From NCBI RefSeq assembly GCF_047663525.1, contig NC_092590.1, positions 56,194,001 to 56,258,000 on the forward strand: a stretch of DNA of 64,000 bases, in the 5' to 3' direction. Position numbers and translations under genes: made by a program. The DNA is from Anas platyrhynchos. Lineage: Eukaryota; Chordata; Aves; Anseriformes; Anatidae. The notes beneath the pieces are model-generated. The model was not told the origin of the DNA. It ran no database searches and worked only from the letters and a program-made list of their open reading frames with translations. Numbering within the stretch: position 1 is the stretch's first letter; each line of letters begins with the position of its first letter. Positions 13,661 through 27,300 of the stretch are shown in pieces.

Positions 13661-14954
13661 CTCCCCGCCCCGCCCCGTCCCGGCGGCGGGCAGCGCCCCC
13701 GCGGTGCCGGGGATGGCGGCGGGCCCGGGGCGAGCCCTCCCGCCGCTAGCGGGTCGCTAACGGGTCCCCATCGGCCCCGGCCCGGCCCCGGCCCCCGGGC
13801 CGGCCGCGCACACCGGGGGAGGGCAGGGGCGGCCCCGCCGCCGGCTCCGCCTCCTGCCGCCGAAGGCCCTGGCGGCGGGGGTGTGCGTGGCCTGCTGTGG
13901 GGTTTGTGCTGGTTAGCCCCATGGCAGGGCCCGTCCTGCGCCGTGGGTAGCCCTGTCTGTCTGCAAACCGCAAGGCTGAGCGCTGCTGTCACTCCCCTCC
14001 CTCCATTCAGTTGGAATAAATGATCAGGGACACGGCAATTAACCTCCTCTTGGTGCTGTGGCAACCCGTTCTTACCCTTTTAATGGACACACGTACCTTG
14101 GCCTTTGCCAGATCCTTCATGTTGCCTTACCTCTGCCACCCAAAGCTAGAATCCTTCGCCAAATTAGCAGCCCGTGTGACGAGTCAGCTTTTCTTCCTAC
14201 TGATAAAACCGATCTAAGGTAGTGCGAGATCATAGCTGAGGCGTGGTGGTGCAAGTTTGACTCTGCGATGATCTACATAGGGCATTATTTGCCTAATTAC
14301 TAAGCATAGGAAGCTTACCTTGTGTGGTTTGCCTGCCTGTGCTCTTCCTGGCTGACTTTAAAACATTTACCCACTTTTAACTAAATTTGACTGAGGAGTA
14401 CAGTTTTCAAAGGCACTAATTGTTTCACACTGTGGACAAATTATTAGCTACGTGGAGAAAAGTGTGTCCCTGAGAAGGAAAACCCACACATTTCACTTCA
14501 GGTGGCCAGTCAGTCCAGGCAGGTAGTAGTTTACACACAAATGGCCATCTCAGGCTAAATGTCTGTAAAGTATCCCTGTGAGGTGTGGGGTCAGGTCATT
14601 ACGAGGTTCTCCTGAACTCAGAGACTGAGCTAAAACATGCCAGAAAAGAAGTCTGAATGTATTAGAAAGGGATAGACACACATACTGCTTGCCAAAATCC
14701 TCGTGCAGTCTCCTCCTAAGAGAGTTCTTCATTCCTTCTGGGCAGAAAGGGTGGATAAACACAATGCACCCTTGAAAACAGGAAAGTGCAAGTAGCTAAC
14801 GTGTCAGATATTTAAGGGGCAGCACAGTCTCTCACAAAGTAGGGCCAAATTGATAACACAACAAATACAGATTGTGCAGTGGGTGTATTTTATGTTTTAA
14901 ATTCATACCTATGAATTTCTGTGTCCTCAATACTTATGTTGCACCATACCGTCA

Positions 14955-14975
14955 AAATAAATAAATAAATAAAAA
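14955..14975 (+). repeat. (AAAT)n microsatellite
   Basis: About five copies of aaat in the intergenic region. Confidence 0.9.
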
Positions 14976-16050
14976 TTTTGCTTTCATAATATTGTTTTCA
15001 TTGCATAAAATTGCCACATTTAAAATAGTGCATTAAATTTATATTCATTAAAGCTCTTCGTATAGGATGAATACTGTATTGACTTCCACCTGGCTTACTC
15101 ATCTTGTGAGCCAGCTAGATGCCAAGAAGGGCATTTCAGGTTTGTAGGACATTTCTTATTTTAACTTCAGTGGCACTGTTTCAGTTTGGTAGTACTCAGT
15201 ACTAAATGGGTTGTGGGAAAAATCTGTGTCAGAAGAGAGATTTCTGAATTAATTAAATCCTTCATACTATAGGTACTGTGTATTTGAGTAAAATTGTTTG
15301 CTTTTACTTATGCATTTTTCAGAGTACTTTTATATGGAACACTTCGGAAATGCTCTGTGCAGTCTCATCTGTAGAAAGAATTTCTGGAATATCATGGTGG
15401 ACTTCACTTTTCTAATTGGAAAGTTTAGCTGTAAAATTATGACTACTATGTATAGAAATAGCAATGGCTCTTCCCAGTCTTCCTGTGATATAAAGATTAG
15501 TAACGTACGCACTGAAGATACAGTACAGATTGGCACATCCATTGTCTTTTGAGAATCAGAGCAATACTATGAATATCTCACACTCAGTTCCTTGTACATA
15601 AAACATTGCTTATTTACTAGATTATAATTTTAATGATCAAATTAATAGTTTATGCAAGCCTTAAAGATACCGTATTACGTCAAATTATAACACGCACACA
15701 TGCCAGCCCCAGGGCATAGGTATATAAATAAAACAATAAAATCTCCATATCTGACTCATCTGGCTCTGACTGATTTTTATAATGAGGTTCTGACTCACTT
15801 TTTAAAGAATCTTCTTGGCCAAATGAGAATAAAATTCCTTCACAAAGATGATTACATTATTGTTCAGAAGGTATATGAAAGTGGCCATTAGGGGGTGATG
15901 TTCCTAAAACAAAATTGCCCCAAATGAATAAAATACTTTCTGTGCATTTTTTCCACATTTTCATCCTGGTACATTAGTTTTATCTTCATTTTATTCATTT
16001 GAATGCCAATGTAGGAACAGAAGTTACCTCTCTTCAACTTAACGTAGCAT

Positions 16051-16142
16051 GAAGTGAAAAGAAAAGTCGTATGAGAAAAAGGAAATGGGTAGATGTTATT
16101 TTGCATAAAGCCTGCACTAAGTTAAAAGCTAAACCAGGAAGT
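16051..16142 (+). promoter_or_regulatory. TMEM156: Candidate TMEM156 promoter-proximal motifs
   Basis: Two motif-like words lie just upstream of the TMEM156 start codon: gaagtgaaaagaaaag (16051-16066), which resembles tandem GAAA elements bound by IRF factors, and caggaagt (16135-16142), an ETS core. There is no CpG island and no clear TATA box here, in contrast to the neighbouring KLHL5 promoter. The motifs are short and could be chance; they may lie in the 5' UTR. Confidence 0.25.
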
Positions 16143-16178
16143 TACCACCACTATGCTAGATGGGCGCGCTTCAGTGGC

Positions 16179-16278
16179 ATGTGCTTGATTTTGAGAAAAT
16201 CAGAACTCTTCAGATTAGTACTGGGAGTACTTACCATGTTTATTTTATGCTTACCTGAATTTTTCAAAATCCATGAAG
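16179..16278 (+). CDS. TMEM156: TMEM156 coding exon 1 (signal/anchor)
   Basis: This exon encodes 33 residues plus one base. After MCLILRKSE comes a hydrophobic stretch, LFRLVLGVLTMFILCLPEFF, then KIHE. This parallels the human N-terminus in spacing and composition. The frame is open upstream to an earlier ATG at 16071, but the segment between is hydrophilic and would bury the signal, so 16179 is preferred. It ends at the donor gaag|gtgagt. Confidence 0.85.
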
Positions 16279-18310
16279 GTGAGTGATCAGCTTTTAAAAG
16301 AGCCTTTATTTATTCTAAACTCTATAGTTGAAAAGTTGACATGTGCTTTCCTGAAAGTGGTGGTTATGATATGGACTCATATAGACTTATATGGACTTTG
16401 TAAAACATAGAGATTGTTTTCTTTAGATTTTTAACCAGAGAGTTAATTGTATGTGTTAATTTGGAAGGAGTTTTCCATTCATTTATGTACATAGCAAAAA
16501 CGTTGTAACTATTTCCATGCAACTGTACTTTTACTATCTTCAGCATGAAGGTAGTATTTAAAATGCTTATGTTCTTCCATAGCAGCTACTCATGTCTTAA
16601 AAAATAACTTTTTTGAAATCCCTGTACTTAAATGCCTATAAATCTTTGTACAGTTACTTTCTGGTGTGAGATAGTGTTTATGCAAGAGTATGCATAAGAT
16701 ATGCAGTTGTAGCATGATAAAAAAATTGGAGCTGAATAGGTGAATTTAGTGAAGCAAATCTTTTAACCCAAATCCCAGATACATATTGGTGACCCTAAAG
16801 GTCAATGCTGTATTTAGGATGAACGCAAAATCTATGTGTATAAGTAATGCATTCAGTGCTTTCTTAAAAATTCATAAATAAATTAATATTAAAATAGTTT
16901 TGTCACAGCTGTTCCTAAGTAAGCTTTTGTATAAAATAAATCTAATAAAAAAATAATCTCCTTGCCAAATGGTGTGTTCCTAGACATCACTGAATTATTT
17001 ATGAAGCATAATTTTCTGCAAACAAATTAGTATCAAAGCATGCCCAGGTTACTTCCATCTACATTTTTATTTTCATTCACCAAAAAATGTAATTGTGACA
17101 CTAACTAGAATGTAATTTATAGATATTTATAGATTATAAACCAACACACTTGATAAGATATCATAAGTTTCAAATGTTATAGAAACAATCATACAGTTTA
17201 AGATGTTGGAAGAACTAATATTTTACCTCCACTCAGAAGCAACCAAAGTACTTGCTATCACAGACCACACAAATAAACAATGGCATGAATATTACCAGAA
17301 GAAAACATTGATATTACCGTCAAACGTTAAAGGGTAATTGCATTTTTCCATGATATTTGCCCCAGATTATCCTTGGAGTTGCTTTATGCTGCAATAACAT
17401 GATCCTTGCAAGTCTGATGTTGATGTATGGTCTTAATCACATTATGTCTAAAGTAAATTGTATATGAGCAGAACAGAGCACAGAATTATATTTGGAAAAT
17501 CATGATCATTGTCGTATTTTGGATGTTCAAAAAACTATAGGACTGTATTACAATGTCTGAATTATGTGAGGAAGTAAACATGCTGAGCAATTTAATTTGA
17601 AAATTCCAGGGAATTGGATTTTCTGGTTCACTGAAAATCTTCTGTTGGGAACTGGTTTTAATTCATGTGTTGTAGCAAGCCTAAAATGTACAAAATTCCA
17701 TTGCTGTAGCAGTTTCAGATTTCTGTCTACCACATGAGGCTGTGGACATTACTTCCCCACACAAATTTGCTGTCAGAAATAATCTCTGAGATGTGAAACG
17801 TAGCCACTGCACCTTCTGATACAGGTGTTTCCTAAATGAGTGGTTGAGACCTAATCCTATTTTCTAAAATCACATTAAATCTGTGGGTTTTTAATATAAC
17901 ATAAGTGAATCTTAGATTTTTTTTATTATTATTTTTTACAGCAATTTTGGGGAAATTGAGTTTTCAGAAAAATAAGACTTTAAAAAATTATCATAAAGAA
18001 CAGAGATCAGCATTGATTGCCAAAAGTGAAAAGTTTCTTTTAAATCTGTAAAGCAACCGACCAGTTTTGGTCTCTGAAACTTTAAACTATGGTGCTTTAG
18101 AACAGGAACTTGTTGTTTTGGAGCCTGAGGCTCTCAGTCCCAGTCCTGTCCAGTTTGGTAGGCTGTATCTCTATAATCCCAGTTATGCATTCCCCAAGTT
18201 GTATAGAAGGCTTTGTATCTGCCACATTATGGGATTGCTACCATTTCTGTAAGGAAGTGATAAAAATGTAATTTTAGACACTGCTGAATTGACTCAGAGC
18301 ATCACAGATC

Positions 18311-18342
<32 letters not shown>

Positions 18343-21300
18343 GTTAAGATAATCCAAAAGTGAAACACTTACAATTTTCTGAATGGAAACAAGTTTTTTG
18401 TTTTTGTTTTAAATTCGTTTTTTTTTTTTTTTTTTTTTTTTTTTTTCTTTCTGTGAATAATTTCATTTTAATTGAATTGGGTTTTCTATAGGAAACAAAC
18501 AAACAAACCCAACTTGTAAATAGAGGTTTAGTAAAGGAATTTCATAGTCACAGCACTTAACATCAAGCATGTGAGTTACAGATTTTTGAATATAAAACAG
18601 TTTCCTAGAGATCCTTTGCATGTTTTTCTCTCAGTGATCCTCATAATTCTTAAGGTTTTCTGCATTCATATTTCTCAAAACCCTTTCCACATTTCCAGTG
18701 GTACTTACATTTGGGTAGGGATGTTTCCTAATCCTGTACTGAGCAGCAAAACTCTGGTACAGCTGTCTGTCTGCCATGTAATCCACTAGGAAAATCCCAC
18801 CTTTTTGCTGCCATGCTTACTGTTCAGCAATGCATATTCTTCCCTGGAAAGCCCACAGTCCTGTGAGATGAGAGAAAGCGAGGTTTAATGGTACTGAATG
18901 GCTTTCTTGGTAAAGATCTTTTGAGAGTAAAGATCTTTTGAGAGGAGAGTAATACCCTCCCTTACAGGACAGCATTAAAGGTTTTCATTTAGTTTAACAT
19001 GCCTTTTACATACCTACAACCAACGCTAGGCAGCTCTTGAGCCTGTTTGCTCATGTGGAGCAGGTAATGCAAAGCGGAGTGACCATTGATAGACCACTGT
19101 CACAGCACTATCACTGGATTCATGAGTCCCAGTACAAATTCCTTGGTGAAAGGGGAACAGCAGGGAATTGCCATTAGCTGACCCTGAAAGCTGCAGCAGT
19201 GGTTTTAGACTAGTTACCCAGATGCACCATGCCTTGCCAGGAGGGTAGAGTAAGCAGTTTTCTTCTGATGCTGACTTATCTCCATGAAAGATCGCTGCCC
19301 AAAACACCCCCTTCAGCTGGAAGAATTGGGTCTCAAGAGCCTGCTCTGCTCCAGGTTGTGATGGTCAGATCAAAAACATTTGGGGGAAAATCTTGTGACT
19401 TTCCTAAGGGAAAGATCACAGCCTAGCTTTTCTCTTACCTACACACGCTATGTTTTACATTTCAATGTATTACATTTTATGAGTTTATGATATTCTAATG
19501 TGGTGTTAATAAAGCAAAGGTAACTGACTGTGGTGCTGGATTTCAGATTTTATTTCTGTATTCTGCCCAAAATCCCTCACTGAACTGTTTCTGAGGCAAG
19601 TCCGCTACGATGTGAGCACAGATGGCTGTTGAAACTGTCAGATTGCAGCTGAGTACTGGCGCAATCAAAGGCTGCGTTCCTGCCTCTACATAAGGATTTA
19701 TGAACATATTATCCCAATTACTCATAATGAGCGGTAGATGCAAAATTTCCTTTTCAGAGATGCAAAGGTAACACCAGAATTGGAAGCTCAGCCAGAAAAC
19801 TGCGATAGCGCTACGTCGACACATGAGCCTGATTATTTGTGCTCATAAATACAGATTTCATGTTGGAGTCCCAGAAGTTTTTTACTCTTAAATTTCTTTC
19901 ATGCTGAAAAAATAGTTCAAGGTTAAGTCAAGTAAAAATACATGATTCATACAATAAAGCCTTACTCTAATGTGGAGGACAGCTAAAATAGCACTCGTTA
20001 ATAATGAATACTATTTGGTTTTTGTCATTTGCTAGGATTGCATTAATGTGCTCCAGCTGCAGTAATTTGATACTGAAACTCAACTAACAGTAAAATTGGT
20101 TATAATTAAGTTTCACGATTGAGTATCAGAGAGCAGGAAGGGTGTGGTTGGACAAACCAGCAGCATTTCTCTGTAGTTTCACTGCAAGGTTTCAATGTCA
20201 CTGACAAGAAAGTTTTCATCCTCATTATAGTTTTTTTTGCAGCATGATCACCCCAGTGTATGGCAACTGCACAATTCCAGGGCTGTGTTACCCTTTCCAA
20301 ACATGAGCAGTTTTATCTTCTCTTTAAGTACAATGGAATCTGAACAACTCTGAAACAGGAATGAGACTAGAGATGACCCCAAATGCAAGTTGGTACTGGA
20401 AGATATTCCATGTAGTTCAGCAATAAAATCCAGCATGTAGGCTAGAGGAATATTCTCTGCTTTCTTTCTCTCACATTCACTATGCTGCTGTAATTCTCAG
20501 GAAAGAAAGTGCATTTCATTGTATGATGGTTAAAGGATATGTTACATGATACATAAACACTCATACTTGTCTATGTCCTTTGAGATGGTTTTGCTGATAT
20601 GATACTCTTTGTTTTTCAGCTAACACTATTATTGTATCGTGCATGGATACCTGTTCATTAAGTAACACCACTTTTCCACTTTGCACTTTTAATAATTCTT
20701 GCAAAAGATCACTGAAACAAAGAAGAGAAAACCAGACTATCTTGCTGAAGACCATTGTAAATCATTCCAGTTTCCAAAATAATCCATGTATTTGCCAATC
20801 ATCTAGTAGGGAACAACAATCACATACTAAATACTTGGAATGCGAATCCAACAGAGATGTGGATGTTGATCATCAAGGATCAGGAGTGATAACTAAAAAA
20901 AGTAAGTAGGAAAAGCAAAATACTTCATTTGGAAGTAGTTAATTACAACATGCATTTTTTTGTTTGTTTGTTTTTGGTATTCGAAAGACAATGATAACAC
21001 GGTGCTGGTTCTCTATGGGCTTTGCAAGTTCTATGAACATTTTTTTTTTGTTCTTAATAGCTTTTTTTTGTTTTGGTTTTTTTTTTTTTTTTTTTTTGCT
21101 TTGCTGCGAAATGCAGAGTTTATGCCAGATTCTCAGCAGAAAAACATAGGTAGCAAAATGCCAATTTGTTCTCTTTGAGGATCTTATGTAAAACCATGTG
21201 TGTGAGGGGGGGTTCATTATCTTCAGGGGGATCTGTATTGATCTGCAAGCCGGGTGCTGTGAGAAAAGAGTGCCTTATCCAGCAGCCACCTGGAATGTTT

Positions 21301-24300
21301 CTGTTGCAAATCTGACCTCTGTCATCCGTTTTTTATGAGCACTCTTATATCTCTCTTTATTCTTTAACTCTTGCTGGGTTTTCCAAAATATTTCATTTAT
21401 TTATAAAGAGGTGTATTTTTGATGGGTTTTCTTGAAGAATTTGCTTTTAAAAGTCATTGTGGAACTCTGCTTGTTGATGGCTGATATGATGAAAGCAAGT
21501 ATCTGAACTAAATCAAATATGTTAACAGTCTAGGTGGCAGCTACACAAGAAATAAAAGAACTAAAATAACAATTTTTCTGCTTATTGCCTGTGGTATCTG
21601 CAACTGTTTAGCATCAAAAATGACTTTACCTGTTCTATGGAAGGCAGTATGGAGTAAGGACTGGCCCAGCAATATGAAGAAGAGTTCAGCAACATCCACA
21701 GCTTTTCAGAGCAGTAGCAGCATATTCCTTCTGTGCCTTATGTGCCTTATCTGGAAATCTGGGCGAGAGGATGCTTCTGAATTTTGCTTTCCTAACATTG
21801 TCAGCAACAGGGGCAAGAGGCCAAGCCCTGGACATAAGAAATGCAGTTCTTTCCAAACTGCATCACTTTAGTAAAAAGTAGCTGTCTTTCCAAGCGTGGA
21901 AAATACCAAAGCAAAAAGTATGTGGACAATCTCTGTTCTCATTTATACCTATATGACTAACACAACTGACACAGTCTCACCCACATGTATTTGTTAACAT
22001 TCTGCGAGTCTCACAGCTTGTGGTTTGAAACGGAACAAAACCCTTCTGCAAGTGATAGCACAGAGGCTAGATGTGCACTTCAGATGTCTAGCATCATACA
22101 GCTTTTCCTGTTGTTTTTCTTCATAGCCCAGTTTTTATCTGTGTTAGCTTTGACAACAGCTGACAAAGCAACAAAAGTCTTAAAAGCTTTGAAGCTGGTA
22201 GTAAAGCAAAAAAAAAGGCTATAATTTGCTAAGGAAAAATATTTTGTGTAGATATTCAATACTCCTCAGATCTGTTCAGAATGATTTTACATTTTATCCT
22301 TTTGTCCATTTTTATCATAGTCAGTAACGTAAAAAATTACTATTTGTTTTCACAAACGAGGCAGAAAAAATATTTATCACTCCTTCTAAGAGTTGTCTTT
22401 TTTTGTCTGTCATTATATAACAGTTTTTGTTTTAATTTGTAGTTCCAAAAGAAAAAGGCTCATTGGAAGAACAGTCAGAAGATATTATTTATTTTTACAA
22501 ATATTTTAATTTCACTATGCTTCGTGCAAATGAAGAAGTAGAGGATAGTATCTTCTATATGCTGGAAATCCGCATCACCAACTCTACAGTCAGAGGAAGA
22601 AATGCAGCTGAGGAATACCTAAATCACTCCTGTCTAGCGGCAATGATCGACGACCAAAATGACTGCATAAATATTTCACTGCAACTGGAGTCTTACGTGG
22701 AATGTAAGTTACAAAGGAGAGTCAGAAGGGAAATCAAACTTGGAAACAATTTGAATGTTTGAGAAAATCTCCAGTAGGCAGTTCTCTGCTCGCAGAAACC
22801 ACTTGAAAGTATTTCACAGCAAAACAATGCAATTTTGATCATCCCATAGAAAAAGACCATCCTTAATAGTCATCTGACAGTTATAGTCAACTGTTTTGCT
22901 TTGCTTTTATTTTCCCTAGAAGCTAGACAGCAAAACAAGTGTCTGTACATTTGGTTTGCCTTTTTTTTTTTTTTCTCCACTTAATAATGACAGACTTACC
23001 AAATGCATGTTTGAAAAAATCTAGAATTATTATTTTATTTTTTTTCTCTTCCCTCCCCCCTAATGGCATACCCTGCTATCTTGGAGGTAAATTAAACAAT
23101 TTCAGTTAACTTCGCAGCTAGAAGAACCAGAAGACGGGTTTGACTTTTCCTAATGTCCAGCTGCAATATCCTATGTTCAGCCTGACTTAAAAGAGAAATA
23201 TTCAACTGAGATAGGCTTAGTTTTCCCAGAGGACAAACCATCAGCTTTTCAAGTTTCACTTTGTGCTGCAGAAGATTGCCTGACCACAATCAGGGCTTCC
23301 AGTACATATATGCAACACTTCCCATCAGGGAATCGGTGAATTACATGTATATTACATTCATTTAGTTTTATATGGCAAGTACATTTTATGCTGTAACTTT
23401 GATGGAAAAGAATAAATGGTTTTGAGTTGGCTAAGGCAGTGTAAAATAATTCCAGGGAAAATCCTCTCGAAGAGAGGGCAGATTATGTCTTGGTTTTTGT
23501 TTGTTTGTTTATTTGTTTGTTTTTAATAAGTAGGCCTTTTTAATAGGCCTATTTATAATAGGTCTATTTACTTATTAAGTAGACCTATGATACTAGTATA
23601 GTTTTTAACTTTTTCAGACATGGAGAGACAGATACAGATGAAAATGAAACTAAATTCTGGTTGGAAAACTCAGTTGCAAACAACAAAGAAGGCTGAAAGA
23701 GAAAGGCGCAACCTTATGTTTTGTTTAAATTTTCATCTGTGGGGATAGGCATAGTTAAAAAAAATATCAAGACAAATTATTCTGCTTTTTTTTTTTTGGT
23801 CAGTGTTTTCCTGCTTTATTTAATCTCTCCTAATTTTTCTGGACAGATCCAATGTGCATGGCGAAGATCATTTGGCTCAGTATGATTCTAGTCATTATCG
23901 TGTTTACTATTTCAATTGTCATCTACAAAATTGTTTATGAAAATGGACAAAACTGTAAGTAACAAAAAGTTAATCTACATGAATTTAAGTTTCTACACAA
24001 TGAAAAATCTACTATAAGGAAGCTGTTGATTATTAATGTGGTTCAGACAACAGTATTTTAATTGTAATATGATAGGAGTTTCTTAGAGAGGAACTGGAAT
24101 ACTCAGATGATTGATGCTATCCCTTTCACCTTGAAATTGTGGATGCAAATCCAGCTTGTTGGTGGTAAATGATGTATTTTTTTTTGACAGATGCTTGGTG
24201 GCCTATGATCCTTAGTCCAATGAACTTCTGGTTTCAGAGTCATTTCAGTAGATAAAGTGATTACAGTTGAGCCTTGATGAAGATCTTAAGCAGAAATGCC

Positions 24301-27300
24301 AATGACCAATAGAAATAGATAGAAATACCCTTTCCTTCCTGAAGATGATTTATCTAGGTCATGGTCAAGCAAAATCAGGGGTTAGATATGAGAGATACAC
24401 ACTCAGCTGTCTGTCCCAAAAACTGGTCATCTGAGTTCACAGTGGGGGTGCAATACCACACAGGTGAACCAAGCAGTGCTTTCTTAGTCCTAGAGCTGAA
24501 TTAAGCTCAGATAACATTTCTTCTCTGTGCTGTTATTTCAGCAAATAAAATAATGCTGTGATTTCTGAAATAGCACTGTTTGACTACTCCAAGTGATAAA
24601 AAAGTAACTTTGCTATGGAAGAACTTGTCCTTACTTCAGAGACTGAAACAATTGTTTGTGCATAATGCATTCACCACCCAAAACAGGCTCTTCCTATGCA
24701 ATTCACTTGGAATAGAGGCTGAAATCAGGGTTTGCAGTATTTCTTCTAGCAACATACAATGGGGAAAGCAACAATAAAAGTGTAGGAGTACCATAAGCGT
24801 GAAACTGTTGAGCAACTGAGATAAAGTCCTCTGTGCAAAAACAGTGCAGAAAATTGACCTTGTCAGCTGCTGGTCTTCATTTTTCATCAGAAGTCAGAGG
24901 AAGGTGGTACAGGGAGCAAACTCCCTTTCGTCAATGTGAAACGAGTGTTACTTAACCTGCTACCTGGGGTAATAGCTTTCAGATGCTTTTCACAGCAATT
25001 TCCTGAGACTTTCTGCCTGTTTCAGCCCTGAGTGGGTAGAAAGCCTCTGGAGAACCAGCATTTAGTTGCTATTACCAGACAGCTGCCCATTCCCCTTGTA
25101 GTCCAGAGCTGCAAAACAGAGACCTTCATCACAGGGGTAATGAAAAAATGATAAGCTGCATCCATTCCCGTGATCATCCTAATTGTATCCACAAGCAGTT
25201 TAGTAATGAAAGAGCAATAAAAGTTTAGATTTAGTCATGACTGAACAGAAGGCAGAAGGATGCCTACACTCAAGATGGTTCTGTGATTTTTAAAAATGTA
25301 AATATTTTATGCATTTATTTTTAATCAATTAAGAGAAACAGTTGCTTAAAATGACATGTCTGTTGCACCCCCTCCAAATAAGAAAAGAAACTCCTTATCA
25401 GAGTATCTTGATTGAATAGCATGATCTTTTACTTATTGATAGAACAAAAGTCTGAGTCCTATTTTATGTACATAAGAATCACACAAACAGTAAAATAGGT
25501 CTTTATAAGTGGGCCATTAACTACTCTAGTTTGAAGGACTTTTACTTGCAATTTGAAAGCTTCCATAAATGTCACAAGTGAGATTTTCTATGCTTTGAGT
25601 CATAACATCTCATTTTAATGCAGAACCATTAGTAGCGATGAGTAATGATTTTACTGCCTTTATCCTTAAACATAGTTTTTCTATTAAATGCAAGCTTTTC
25701 AGAATTGTTGTGGACACAAGCAGGGAGGAAAAGATGCCCTTTTTGGGCTTCTGATTTCTGATTTACTTCTAGAATATGTTTTCTGTTCATAGAGGAATAG
25801 TATTTTCATTACTTGAATTTACAATATATAACATCATATACAACAGCAGTATCTTAGTGGCAAAAAGATAAGCACATAAAAATTAGATTTAAGGGTTTTA
25901 TTTCTTGTATGTATATATTAATTAAAAGTCTACATGCTGCTTTATTTTCTATAATGCCTAAAGAATCTGACAGAATATTATGTGCCTAAACTATGTGCCT
26001 AAAACAGCTGCTTAGAAATTTTACAGTCATAATTCAGTTAGTAGTTTTCCTCTCAATTTCTGAGCACTAGTGAAAGCTGGTAAGAAATATGAAATTATTC
26101 ATTTCCTCTCGAGACCTTCCAAGACTTTCTGCTAGGCAGACTCTGAGACTCTCTGAAACATTAATGAAGTTATTTCCAAGAGTGCATAAAATAAAATATC
26201 CAAATAAACTTTGAGGAGGTTACAACTGATCCATGACAAAGGAGCTAAATTAGAAATTAGTCCTTTTGCCTTTACACTCCCACTCTTGTCTTACAGCCAG
26301 TTCTAGAGCTTCTTTTGACATTAACTGTTAGAGCACATACTTAAGGCTTCAGCATATTAACTCTCACCTGGGTATTCATAAAAACATCATGACCTAAATA
26401 ATGCTAATTTAATGAATTTTTTAGAGATGATTTTTTTTTCCTGGCATTCTCAAAAGAAAAAAAAATCAATTCTGTTGTGTAAAAGTGGGGTAAGTCTGCT
26501 GTCAGAAGCTGAGTCTTGAGCTGCTGTCACTGTAGCAGAGTGCCATGGAGAGAGCAGCAGGATGATGGAAAGCACTGGTTGCCGAGGGCAGTCAGAGGTG
26601 TTCAACCCAGCTCTATCTTCTCTCGGTGGTGTAGAGCTTGTTCTGGTACTGTGCTCCCAAAGATAAACACTACACACTTGCAAAGAAGCTGTCAGCTTCC
26701 TAGGGAGCCAGTACACTTCATCTTTGCTATTCCACAGTCAGAAGCATGATTCCAAACCTGTACCAGAGCATGCATGGTTGCTTTTTCTACAATCTTCCAA
26801 AGTCTGCTTGAGTTACATGCTATAGGGAAGGAAAGAATAATTTGAAAAGGGCAAAAATGGAGCTATAAAGTGTCATTTGGGAAAATATAAAACATCTGAC
26901 CCCAGGTTTTCCTCCTGACCTTGCTTCAAAACCTTCCTGTTTCTTCAGGGAAAGTGTTGAACAATTTAGGCATAAGGGCTGTACCAGCTTTCCTTCTAAT
27001 GAATATTGAATTTCCTTCATATTGAATATGAATTTCCTTCTATATAGCTGAGAATATCTCATTTTGTTTAAAACAGATTGTAAACACAGAGGAGCAGCAG
27101 CAGTTTATACTATTCAAAGCAAAAAAGATTCCAGACATGCAACAACAACCATTTCTCCTACTAAAATTCATCTTTTTCCTGGTAAGTAATATAAAAGTAA
27201 AATAAAAAAGTAACAAATTTGTGTAGCCTGGGGAGTTCAAGAAAGGCCTTTTAAGATTTTCCTGTCAAAGGATGCTTCAGTTTTGTTTCAGAGTTACCTT

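Larger units (their letters stand above)
13250..13900. promoter_or_regulatory. KLHL5: CpG island, probable KLHL5 promoter
   Basis: This is the only GC-rich, CpG-dense interval in the window. It contains stacked Sp1-type GC boxes (ccccgccccgcccc at 13663-13676), a NotI-like gcggccgc near 13573 and, on the minus strand, a strong donor at 13526/13525. GC boxes lying upstream of a minus-strand donor suggest transcription leftward. In human 4p14, KLHL5 is divergent from TMEM156, which fits. The island could also drive a divergent noncoding transcript to the right. The transcription start is not determined. Confidence 0.75.
13901..16178. other. KLHL5-TMEM156 divergent intergenic region
   Basis: About 2.3 kb between the CpG island and the TMEM156 start codon, AT-rich apart from the island shore. 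It has an (AAAT)n stretch at 14955-14975 and no supported coding sequence; the open frames at 15298-15552 and 15700-15891 have no splice support or recognisable content. The right end should hold the TMEM156 5' UTR and promoter. Confidence 0.6.
16279..20619 (+). other. TMEM156: TMEM156 intron 1
   Basis: A 4.3 kb intron, phase 1. It contains the A27 and T29 tracts (18316-18446) and a perfect 17-base tandem repeat (18911-18944). No further coding exon was recognised. Minus-strand open frames such as 19543-19824 and 20106-20300 lack support. Confidence 0.8.
22704..23846 (+). other. TMEM156: TMEM156 intron 3
   Basis: A 1.1 kb intron with a (GTTT)n stretch (23492-23524) directly followed by an AT-rich palindrome cluster (23525-23588). 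The minus-strand open frame at 23092-23289 is unsupported. Confidence 0.8.

Noticed and set aside
13159..14064. 301-codon minus and 284-codon plus open frames across the CpG island
   Set aside because: They arise from stop-poor GC-rich DNA and the (CCT)n tract. They show no resemblance to KLHL5 and run through a probable splice donor.
16071..16178. An upstream in-frame ATG extending TMEM156 by 36 residues
   Set aside because: The added segment is basic and hydrophilic and would precede the signal sequence; starting at 16179 gives an N-terminus close to human in length.
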